From Eremomyces bilateralis CBS 781.70 (Eukaryota > Ascomycota > Dothideomycetes > Eremomycetales > Eremomycetaceae), in the NCBI RefSeq assembly GCF_010015585.1, contig NW_022985074.1, forward strand, positions 744,026-808,025: 64,000 nucleotides of DNA, given 5' to 3'. This document shows, piece after piece, positions 23,879-33,764 of this stretch. Below the pieces are notes generated by a model, which was not told the origin of the DNA, did no database searches, and worked only from the letters and a program-made list of their open reading frames with translations. A program made the position numbers and the translations under genes. Positions within the stretch are counted from its first letter, which is position 1; each line of letters starts with the position of its first letter.

Positions 23879-24872
23879 TTTGCACGACGCTGTGGTTTCG
23901 TCAGAGGCTCGGAGGACAGTGGATATGTGGGACGGAATTCTCGACGTGAACAATGGATTTTTGCGGACAGATGGGATCCAATTGAATACGTAATCCGGCA
24001 ACACATGCTCTCCGTGTGTTTCTTCGGGAAATTAATCCATTAATACTGGTAACCAACCAAAGATGGGTTTCAACATTACGCATGATAGTTGGAAGGCGCA
24101 ATCGACTGGATGTCTATGGTAGGTACTGTGTTCAAGTACTAAGTACTTGGATTCAGGCTGGGTAGCGCGGGTATATATGTTTTACCGCTTCATGCATTCT
24201 GTTCCAAGTAATATCCATGAGGTGTTCTGGTTCTATTTTCAAGAGACATCTCCTGTAATATCCTATCTGCCTTCCGTCCTTTCCTTGTATGTGCATTGCC
24301 CGTCGGTATACCATGGGTACAGGCACCCCCGGACAACCATTGCCAGACTTGAACCGCCTCCGAAATGCTTCGTTTGTGAAATGGACAGTATTCGAGTATG
24401 AAGAAGGGACCGTCCTCGAGGTTTCGAATAGGCCCAACCACTGTCAGATACGAATGAGTGCCTCGTAGGCGAAGTCATCGCCAGATGCCGACTTGGCTAT
24501 ATCAACATGTCGGAGGAAACTGGACCAGTCCATCGATCCGACTTCAAAAAGAATGGTTGCGGGTGCGGTCGTCCATGGCAATTCTAAGTTAATACGCTTC
24601 CATCAATGCATCCCTCGAAGCGCACTGTGTCAAACGAGCTGCGCTGCAAAGCCCTACGACCTATCGTCGATTTCTTCACGGCCCGCCATGACTGAGGTTG
24701 AGAAATTTGCCTGGAGGAACGAAGTTTTCCTTCCGCGCAAGCATAGCCAAAACGGCAAAACCTTTGTTTCGACCGGTGACCAAGACATTAACCGCACCCT
24801 GTAGCAGCTATTATGTCATATGAGGTTAGCGCCATTTTGAACTTACCAAAAGGCAATTGATCCGTCCAAAAC

Positions 24873-24926
24873 CCACCACTTATTATAACGCGAATATCGC
24901 TGTAGCGGTAATCGTTATAGCGGTGG
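24873..24926. repeat. Imperfect foldback (possible MITE relic)
   Basis: CCACC(24873-24877)...TATAACG(24884-24890) is mirrored by CGTTATA(24913-24919)...GGTGG(24922-24926), and the inner ATCGCT/AGCGGT also nearly pairs. The whole segment could fold into one long hairpin. It resembles the tip of an inverted-repeat element, but no target-site duplication was found. Confidence 0.5.
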
Positions 24927-25033
24927 TTGACTGTAAGCCTTTTATGATGCTTCTGTGAACATAGTTCGTGCACTCTTTTAGGGGAGATTCGAAGACAGCG
25001 AACTCTAGCTTCGTTCCTCCAGGCTCCCTTTCA

Positions 25034-25056
25034 GCGAAACCCGCTTGCGGGTTCGC
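25034..25056. repeat. GC-rich hairpin
   Basis: GCGAAACCCGC and GCGGGTTCGC flank a two-base loop and pair fully except for one bulged A. It lies about 300 bp upstream of the POL1 start, outside any gene. There is no trailing T-run and no reason to call it a terminator in a eukaryote. Confidence 0.7.
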
Positions 25057-25091
25057 ATCTCTTGTTGAGAATGAACAGAACGAGAATCTTG

Positions 25092-25195
25092 CACGTGATC
25101 ATCAGTTGATTTCGACATTAGTGGGGCAGTGACAGGGGACCGCGTCATGTCCGCTCCATTCCACGTGATGTAACGCGACCTCAGACGCGACGCGT
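25092..25195 (+). promoter_or_regulatory. POL1 promoter: two CACGTGAT sites and ACGCG cluster
   Basis: CACGTGAT starts at 25092 and 25162. ACGCG occurs at 25173-25177, 25185-25189 and, as a full ACGCGT, 25190-25195. This lies 165-190 bp before the POL1 start codon. ACGCGT boxes bound by MBF drive S-phase transcription of DNA polymerase genes in budding and fission yeast; the same role here is inference. Confidence 0.6.
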
Positions 25196-25362
25196 ACAGT
25201 AGTAATTAGACTAGACGAGCCTCACCCGCCGTCTCCTCCACCACTTGACCTTCATACTACTACACTCCCAGTGACGCTTTCACCTGATGGCATAATTCAC
25301 TCACTCATATCTACATTCTACCATCATTGCTGGACGTGGTACAATTGCTCAGCACACCCACA

Positions 25363-28300
25363 ATGACTTCCAGAGCGACACGTCTCGCCCAGCTGCGTGA
25401 ATTGCGCAAGTCAGGCAAGAAGGCAATCGACTCGTACGAGGTTGAAGAGGCACAGCAGTTGTACGAAGAAGTGGACGAAGAATCGTACAAAAAGGTCGTC
25501 CGTGGCCGTCTGGATCAAGATGACTTCGTTGTGGACGATAATGGTGACGGATACGCCGATGACGGACGCGAGGAATGGGATGATGACCGTCGTCAACGCT
25601 ATTCATCCGAGGAAAGCGACGAGGGTACACAATTAAAGGGCAAAGCTGGTATGTATATTGACAAGATGCTCTTTAACAATAGGCGGCCCTAATTCGACCC
25701 TGCAGCAAAACGAAAACGCGAGGAAGAACGCGAAAAGAAGGTCAAAATCACCAATGGGATCAGCAAGTACTTCAACACCAAGGCCACTGGAGCAGCGGCC
25801 AAGCCCAAGGTTAGTATAGCTCATCGTCCTCTACAATGACGTGGACTAACACCAGCAGCCTGTTGCCACCGCTGAAGATGCCGCTTTCATGGCAGACCTT
25901 CTCGGCGAGGTTGAGGTCAATATTCCTAGCAAGCCTGCCCCTCGAATGAAGCCTGTCAAAAGCGAGACACGACGCAAAGTCCGAGTACTGTCACCACCGA
26001 TCGAAGAGCCAAAGCGGTTTAAGCAGGTTTCTTTCAAGAACTGCGATGTCGATGAGCTCGATGCAGACCACTACAGCGGACCCGCTCTCGATGACGATGA
26101 CTACGTCGCTCCCATGGATGATGATGTTCCAATGAGTGACCCGATGCCGTCTTCACCTCTCGCTCAAGCCATTGAACGCAAGGCTCAGCCACCCGTAAAA
26201 GTGGAAGAAGAAGAGGACGACGATATGATGGAGGTTGCTGAAGCAATTGGTCACAAAGCAGCGAACGTCGCGTCTGTCAACATGGCTGGCAGTCGACCAG
26301 CCCCGAAGATCAAGAAAGACCCATACCCTACACCGGCGAACTCCTCACCACCCATTCCTACCAGCGACGGCTTCGATCCATCAACATGGACTGATGTGAC
26401 CAGCAAGCTCAATGTCTTGAGTACTCCGGCGAATGAAACTACTTCCTTCGGAAAGCTAAGCCCGGAGAGTGTCCTGGAGGCTGACGGAAGTTTTAACTTC
26501 TTCTGGATGGACTATACCGAGGTCAATGGCAGCCTGTGTCTGTTCGGAAAGGTCAAGGACAAGACCACGGACCTGTACACGAGCTGCTTTGTCAAGGTCG
26601 ACAACATCCTTCGAAAATTATACTTCCTCCCTCGCGAATACCGCGTGCGAAATGGACGAGACACCGAAGATGAAGTCCGTATGGACGATGTCTACCAAGA
26701 GGTCGACGCGCTGATGAGCCGTTTCCGGGTCGACATGCACAAGATCAAATCTTCCTCGCGAAAATATGCGTTCGAACTTCCCGATATCCCGAAAGAAGCG
26801 GACTATCTCAAACTGCTGTATCCCTATAACAAGCCCGCTATTCCCATGGACCTCAAAGGCGAAACTTTCTCTCATGTCTTCGGCACAAACACGGCCTTGT
26901 TTGAGCAGTTTGTCCTCTGGAAAAACCTCATGGGACCATGTTGGCTGAAGATTGAAGGAGCCAACTTCACTGCTGTCACCAACGCGTCGTGGTGCAAGCT
27001 GGAAGCTCAAGTCTCGAAACCCGCTCTCATTGTCCCGCTTGGAAACGCCGAAGATTCCGAGTGTCCACCTCTGACGCTGATGAGTATCTCCTTGCGGACG
27101 ACCTTCAACACCAAAGAGAATAAACAGGAGATCCTCATGGTTAGCACTCGTATATATGAGAACGTCTCTTTGGCCGACACGACGCCTGTGGAGAGACTCC
27201 CGTGCAGGACTGTAACCATCATGCGTCCAGCCGCAGAAAATTTCCCCGTCGGCTTCAAAATGGAGGCAGAGAAGCAGAAAGGCTCCGTACATCTGGAGAG
27301 GAACGAGGCGGCTCTCCTTAGCAAATTCATGGCGATTATGCAACGGATCGACCCCGACGTCCTCATGGGACACAAACTCGAGGATGTCGACTACGGCATC
27401 CTTCTCAGTCGCATGAAGGAACGTAAGACCCCTGGCTGGCACCGGATCGGACGTCTCAAGCGATCCGACTGGCCGAAGTCCATGGGTAAAGGAGGCGGTA
27501 GCTTCTATGCAGAGCGACAACTCGTTGCCGGCCGGCTGCTCTGTGATATCGGGAATGACATGGGCCGGTCCCAGATGCCGAAGTGTCAGGCTTGGACTCT
27601 CACGGAGATGTGCGAGCTCTATCTCGGAGCGGGGAACACTCGACAGGACATCAACAACGAGACGGCTCTCAAGACGTGGGCTTCGACCCGGGACGGCCTC
27701 GTGAACTACCTCCGGCACTGCGAGGCGGATACCTACTTCATCGCCGCATTGACGCTCAAGTCACAGCTCCTTCCTCTGACGAAGGTGCTTACCAACTTGG
27801 CTGGCAACTCCTGGGCCCGAACCCTCACTGGCACTCGAGCGGAGCGGAACGAGTATATTCTCCTCCACGAGTTCTACCGCAACAAGTACATCTGCCCTGA
27901 CAAGGTATGGGGCAAAGGGAAGCAGAAAGTCGAGGAAGAAAATCCAGAGGGTGAGGGAGGTGTTGATGCGAAGAAGAAGGATAAGTTTAAAGGTGGCTTG
28001 GTCTTCGAGCCTGAGAAGGGTCTGTACGACAAGTTCATTCTTGTCATGGACTTTAACAGTTTATACCCCAGCATCATCCAAGAATTCAACATCTGCTTCA
28101 CGACCGTGGACAGAGCAGAAGTGGTAAGTTTTGTCCCTTGGCTGACTCGAAATTTTGACTAATATGACACAGTCCGAGGAGGAAGAGAAAGTGCCGGAAG
28201 TCCCAGAAGATCAAGATCTTGGTATCTTACCCCGACTAATCGCAACACTGGTGTCGCGTCGTCGAGAGGTGAAAAAGCTCATGAAAGACAAGACCGCAAA

Positions 28301-29953
28301 ATCAGAACAGCTGGTCACCTGGGACAACAAGCAGATGGCTCTCAAGCTCACGGCCAACTCTATGTACGGCTGCTTGGGATATACGAAATCCCGCTTCTAC
28401 GCTCGTCCACTTGCCATGCTCACGACCTTCAAAGGCCGTGAGATCTTGCGAAGCACGAAGGAGCTGGCGGAGAGCAACATGCTTCGAGTCATCTACGGCG
28501 ATACCGACTCGGTCATGATCAACACCAACATGGACAATATGGAAGCAGCGGTGAAGATCGGAAACGAGTTCAAGCGACTGGTCAACGACCAATACAAGTT
28601 GCTCGAAATCGACATCGACAATATCTTCCGCCGGATCCTTTTGCATGCGAAGAAGAAGTATGCCGCTATTAATATGGTCGAAGTGGACGGGAAATATGTC
28701 GAGAAACTGGAGGTCAAAGGCTTGGACATGAGGCGAAGAGAATACTGCAAGCTGTCCAAAGATACCTCCCAGTATGTCCCTCACCTTTCTTGCACCCAAA
28801 CTCCACTGACTCGCACCATAGACAGCTGCTTAACTTTCTCCTATCCGGAGAAGATCCCGAAGTGGTCGTCGAGAAGATCCACGATTATCTCCGCGAGCTT
28901 TCCTCCAAGATGCGCGAATTCCAGATTCCCGTCCAGCAATACACCATCTTCACCCAGTTGGGCAAGAATCCGGACGACTACCCCAATGGCGCAAGCATGC
29001 CCTCCGTGCAAGTGGCCAAGAAGCTGATGGCGACGGGGAGGCACGTCAAAGCCAAGGACGTCATGTCGTTCGTCATCTGCGGCGACTCGGGCGGCTCTGC
29101 AGAAAAGGCTGCCGCAAACGCGCACACTCTGGCGCAGGCGATGAGGCCCAGTTCGGACCTGAAGCCAGATGTGGACTACTACCTCACCAAACAGATCCTC
29201 CCACCCGTCGAGCGATTGTGCGCACCCATCGATGGCACCAACGCCGCTCGCCTCGCCGAGTGCTTAGGACTCGACCCGAACAAATACCGCAGCCAAGTCG
29301 GCGGATCCAGCGCCATGAACCAGGAGACCGAAATCATGCCCCTGGAGTCTCAAATTCCAGACAGCATCCGGTTCAAGAACTGCGCTCCTCTCCGCCTCCG
29401 CTGCCGGGCGTGCAAGCACCGCTTCCCCTTCAGCGGATTGGTCGGCTCCAGCGACGTCGTCTCCGCGAGCGGAATGGTGTGCCCCACGGAAAACTGCGGA
29501 GCCACGCTGCCGAATCTTTCGATCGTCGCGCAGCTAGAATCGCAGATCCGCCAGCACCTCGCCCGTTACTATGCGGGCTGGCTGGTGTGCGACGACGCGG
29601 CGTGCGGGGCGCGAACGCGGCAGATGAGCGTGTACGGGCATCGCTGTCTCGGACCGAAAGGTCTCGCGAAGGGATGTCAAGGGCGTATGCAGTGGGAGTA
29701 CGGTGAGCGAGAGGTGTATAATCAGCTGATCTACCTCTCGTCGATGTTTGACGTAGACAAGATCAAGCAGAAGGTGAAGGACGGGAAGGAGGTCGGCGCG
29801 GTGGAGATGAAGGAGAAGCTGAACGTGCTGGCTGATCAGAACCGGGAACGGTTTGGGACGCTGATGAACGTGGTCAAGGGGTATTTGGACCGGAACGGGA
29901 GGCGATGGGTGGCCATGGACAGCATTTTTGCGTTTGCACTCAAGGTTGTGTGA
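25363..29953 (+). CDS. POL1: DNA polymerase alpha catalytic subunit
   Basis: Catalytic subunit of the polymerase alpha-primase complex, which extends RNA primers to start leading strands and Okazaki fragments. The model has exons 25363-25648, 25706-25809, 25856-28123, 28173-28771 and 28822-29953, about 1462 residues. The N-terminus is the pol alpha N-terminal domain ([20 protein letters not shown]). The B-family core has motif [10 protein letters not shown] (Asp about 862), motif [10 protein letters not shown] (from about 944) and motif C YGDTDSV (994-1000), so the active site is complete. The C-terminal region has two cysteine clusters for partner subunit and Fe-S/zinc binding, starting near 1280 and 1343. 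Intron 2 ends in a tandem CAGCAG acceptor. Introns are 46-57 bp. Confidence 0.97.
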
Positions 29954-31467
29954 CGTGGTGGACTGGTGAACTGGTGATACTAGCAGCACGTAGTATGCCG
30001 GCTCCTTGCTATTTGGACGGACAGGGGCATGGGCTGGATAGGGCTGATGAACGTATACGTAGTATGGATCGAGATATTGATAGGCGTCGAACCAGGGTTC
30101 CTTGATGGACGGCTGATTACATGATTACATCTGATGTCACTTTTGGATTTGTGGTGAAAAAGGGCTGAAACGTGAATGCTGACAGGCATTTGTAGACTGG
30201 AGCCCTGAAGCCATCCTCAATTTCCTCATTCATCAATCCCTGACCGATCCTCATCGCACATCTTGCCACCACTCACCAGCATTCAACCTGTCTTGTGGGT
30301 ACCGTAAGCACCAGTGGTTAAGCTTAAACGCTAAGGCTCATTGCGGGAGGCCTAGCCCGATTGAAACATCCGGTTTTACAGGGTTTCTAAGTATACTCCA
30401 ACAGAAAATGCAGCTCTTCGTGTCGAATTTCTCGACAATCTCCCGCCGTCGTCCGGTTGGGGGTTGCCGCCGCCTTAGGGGCCAAGGGGTAAGAAAGTTT
30501 GAATGGCCAACAGTCTGTGTGACTTGTGAGGCTATATACAGTGATAGTGTGATAGCCTTATCTCATTCACCGCTACACGTCGATCCCGCTTCCCTCTTCT
30601 GTTGCGGATCCTGTTAATCATGACCAACATTGATTTCTCACACGGTCCACAACACTTTGAAGGGCTCGAACTATGCTTGCTTTGAGTAATTCTCCTCGCA
30701 AGCTAAAGCACGAAGTCGCAATTCCTGAGGAACAAGCAATACTTGGACCAGGACCAGTATCGCGGATTCGTGACACGACAAATGGCGTCAGATGGCGCCC
30801 TTGGCAGTTGAGCATGCTAGCCCGAAGACAGTACTGATAACAAGGCCCCTAATCCAAAGGAGCCAACTGCCACCCAGCGAACAGGGAACAATCCAACCCG
30901 CTTACAGTCAAACCACAACGCCAAACGCCCCCAAATCCCAAACTCCAAGCCTTCCTGGTTAAAATGGATCCCGAAAAACAGTAAGCACTTGCGACGGATC
31001 TATTATTAATATGCCCGATTGGACTTTCGCTGCACCAGTGCTCCTTGGCCCAGTGCCCGCGAATCGGCGATCACTACACCGGACACTGCCTTTTCAGCCG
31101 CAGCAATGTTGCTTGAACCCTTGAATACAATTACAATGTCGCGTGTTTCTTAGCGTGGATTAATTTTAAGGGTTGAGGCTATGGTTGACATGACAGGGAC
31201 GGGGGACTCGGGATCGTCAGTCCATACAGTCAGCTCTTAAATCGCCCATAGCGACGCCATTTATTTCGTAAGGTGACTTTTTTTATATTTTTCTGATTCC
31301 CGATCTTGTGCTTATAATTCCTTCGTGTTTTGGAATTTGGAAGTTGTACTGTATCTTGTTCAGAAAGTAATGCCAGGTCCAGCCCAGTAGGCTGAGAGGT
31401 TATCGGTATGCATCGATTTCCAGGTCATGAACGAGTTTTGAGAGCTAACACGGAATTTGCAGTTCAA
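29954..31467. other. Intergenic plus 5' leader of the GH71 gene
   Basis: 1.5 kb of non-coding sequence. Near the downstream gene a likely 5'-UTR intron is visible at 31406-31462 (GTATGC donor, GCTAACA branch site, TTGCAG acceptor). A possible tRNA near 30320 was considered and rejected. Nothing else is supported. Confidence 0.55.
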
Positions 31468-33297
31468 ATGGGCTCCCCAGCTCCTGCGGCATGGAGCCAT
31501 CAACCCTCTGGAATTCCCAATGATGGAGATATAGCCTACGAGCCGATGCGAGACCGGTCGGATACATACACGTCCGATGCACCTGGACGAGGTCGGTCTG
31601 ATACTTTCTCGGACGAGCCACCTCGATACTACGACCCAAGCGGAACACAGTCACCTCCCCTTGCAAACGACCATTCGAGGCATGTATCACAACCGACTCC
31701 ATTCCATGAGAATGATTTCCTGCTCTCGGATCGATCAGGTGCTCCGACCGTGGAGCACAAGGGACCACCTCCCCCGTTCTTTCGAAGAGGCGTCCTGTTC
31801 TTCACTGCGACACGGAAACGTGTCTTTACTCGTCTCCTTCCATTGATTCTTCTCCTGGTGGGTATCCTCGCCATCGCTATCGGGGTACCGATTGCCCTGT
31901 CGCAAAAAGGCGACTCCAATCCCTCCGATAACAATGACAACAATAACGACGACGGCACCCCGATTGCGGTTGCAGCCAACCTGCTCTCTACACCGGTCGG
32001 CTCTCCGGACGCCGATGATTACGACAATACCCCCCGCCTCATTTTCGCCCACTACATGCTCATCACACCGCCGCCGGACCACAACTATAACCCAGACATT
32101 GCAGCCGCACAAGCCGCGGGCATCGATGCTTTCGCCATCAACTACGGAGGCGTGAACATCAACCCAACTACCCTGCAAGCGGAGCTCCGGAACTTCTACG
32201 ACGCGTGCGCTGACCACGGCTTCTCCGCCTTCATCTCCATCGACGCCACCTCGACCACCGCGTCCGGCGACCAGATCAAGCCCGAGGAAGCCGCCGATCT
32301 GTTCAACATGTTCGCCGGCCACCCGGCCCAACTCAAGTACCGGGACGCCGCCCTGTTCAGCTCCTTCCAGACCACCGACACCCCTTGGAACTGGCGCGAC
32401 GACGTGCTCACCAACCTGAATACCTCCGTCCACCTCCTCCCCGGTACGCTCACCACCGACGGCGACGCCGCGTTCAATCGCTCCGAGGCGGACGGCGCGG
32501 CCGGGTATTTCAGCTGGATCCACCACTTCGAAGACCCGCACAGCGAAGCCAGTATCGACGCCTCCTTCGCGGCGATCCGGAACAGCACCGAGCACTCGCC
32601 CAGCGGGGGGACGAAGGACGGGAAGCTCAAGTGGATGGCGCCGCTCGCGCCGTGGTTCTACAAGAACCTCGGCGCGCACTGGGCGACGCACCAGGGCCCG
32701 CAGATGTTCCTGCCGCGCGCGTTGGACCTGCTGCGGCGGAAGCCGGACTATCTGCAGCTTGTGACGTGGAACGACTACGGCGAGTCGACGTATTTCGGGC
32801 CGGTGAACAGCAACCTGACGGCGCTGTGTTCCGGGTGCTATTACGGCCACCTGGACCACTCCGGGTTTCTCGAGATGTTGAAGCCCATCTTCCGCGCCTA
32901 CCGGAAAGGGGACGTCGACGTCACGTTCGACGCCGACGACAACGACAAGGAGAACGTGTGGATGTACTACCGCCCCCATCGCGCGGCCACGGGCACCGTC
33001 GGCACCCGGCCGGACGCCTGGGACATCCTCCAGGATAAGGTCTACATCGTGACGTTCGTCGCGGAGGATGACACGATGATCACGCTGACGGCCAAGGACG
33101 GGGCCGGGACGAAGGTCAAGGAACAGAAGATGAAGGTGATGAAGGGCCTCACGGTGGTCCAGGCGGACTGGGCGAAGGGCAACCAGACGATCATGGCGAC
33201 GCGTGGGGAGAAGACTGTCGTCAAGGCGAAGACGGGACCATCGATTATGGATGCGCCGGATAGGAATGGATATAACGGGAATGTGGTGGTCGTTTGA
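31468..33297 (+). CDS. Glycoside hydrolase family 71, membrane-anchored alpha-1,3-glucanase-like
   Basis: GH71 enzymes cut alpha-1,3-glucan (mutan), a fungal wall polymer. Single coding exon, 609 residues. There is no signal peptide. About 118 polar residues precede one transmembrane helix (LLPLILLLVGILAIAIGVPI), giving a type II topology with the catalytic part outside, after an Asn/Asp-rich linker. The domain opens with RLIFAHYMLI and AAAQAAGIDAFAINYG, and ends near VTWNDYGESTYFGPV, all GH71 marks; DGAAGYFSW lies between. Several N-glycosylation sequons are present. An upstream in-frame ATG at 31408 probably lies inside a 5'-UTR intron, so the start at 31468 is preferred. The anchor suggests action at the cell's own wall rather than as a secreted digestive enzyme. 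Confidence 0.87.
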   Translation: MGSPAPAAWSHQPSGIPNDGDIAYEPMRDRSDTYTSDAPGRGRSDTFSDEPPRYYDPSGTQSPPLANDHSRHVSQPTPFHENDFLLSDRSGAPTVEHKGPPPPFFRRGVLFFTATRKRVFTRLLPLILLLVGILAIAIGVPIALSQKGDSNPSDNNDNNNDDGTPIAVAANLLSTPVGSPDADDYDNTPRLIFAHYMLITPPPDHNYNPDIAAAQAAGIDAFAINYGGVNINPTTLQAELRNFYDACADHGFSAFISIDATSTTASGDQIKPEEAADLFNMFAGHPAQLKYRDAALFSSFQTTDTPWNWRDDVLTNLNTSVHLLPGTLTTDGDAAFNRSEADGAAGYFSWIHHFEDPHSEASIDASFAAIRNSTEHSPSGGTKDGKLKWMAPLAPWFYKNLGAHWATHQGPQMFLPRALDLLRRKPDYLQLVTWNDYGESTYFGPVNSNLTALCSGCYYGHLDHSGFLEMLKPIFRAYRKGDVDVTFDADDNDKENVWMYYRPHRAATGTVGTRPDAWDILQDKVYIVTFVAEDDTMITLTAKDGAGTKVKEQKMKVMKGLTVVQADWAKGNQTIMATRGEKTVVKAKTGPSIMDAPDRNGYNGNVVVV

Positions 33298-33764
33298 AAG
33301 TTTTTACCGTTGTCAGGAATGCGATCGAATAGACCGAAGATACCTTTCATCTGAGCGTTGGCGCACTAGGAATTAATGTTTCACTCGGGTGGATTTGCAC
33401 AATGATCTCAAGTAGTTGATTTTAGGATATAGCCAATGCTATTGGAATTGTTCAAGTACGCCTCCTTGTCAGCAAATATGGGTGCGCTCCTCAAAGCTCC
33501 GAGCGAGCAGAGAGCGCGGTATTAAAAAGGAACAAAAATCTCAGATGACTATCCTAAGGTGAGGACATCAGCCGAAGCCAGTAGAGCAAGTCCCCAAACA
33601 TTGAAACAAGGTATCCCCAATGTCGTCAGGGCATTTCATATCGTCTTCTCACAACCACCGCCTGGAGATTGGCATGTAAAAGACGTTCCACATCATCACA
33701 AGGACTTAACCTCTTCAATTGAAAGGCATCATCGCCTCTCAATTGGTGCATGTCAACCACCATT
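33298..33764. other. Intergenic: convergent 3' flanks
   Basis: 470 bp between converging stop codons of the GH71 gene and the disordered protein. No gene or repeat was seen. Confidence 0.6.

Larger units (their letters stand above)
23879..25362. other. Divergent intergenic region REX2 / POL1
   Basis: 1.5 kb with both promoters. It contains a 17-bp palindrome at 24133-24149, a 54-bp imperfect foldback at 24873-24926, a GC-rich hairpin at 25034-25056, two CACGTGAT motifs and a cluster of ACGCG motifs next to POL1. No gene was recognised. Confidence 0.6.

Noticed and set aside
25034-25056. Hairpin as a transcription terminator
   Set aside because: Hairpin terminators are bacterial; this is a eukaryotic promoter region and no T-run follows.
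30300-30385. Possible tRNA upstream of the GH71 gene
   Set aside because: No GGTTCRANNCC T-arm and no 7-bp acceptor stem.
31408-31467. Upstream in-frame ATG of the GH71 gene
   Set aside because: It lies within a stretch with a GTATGC donor, GCTAACA branch site and TTGCAG acceptor, so it is more likely a 5'-UTR intron.
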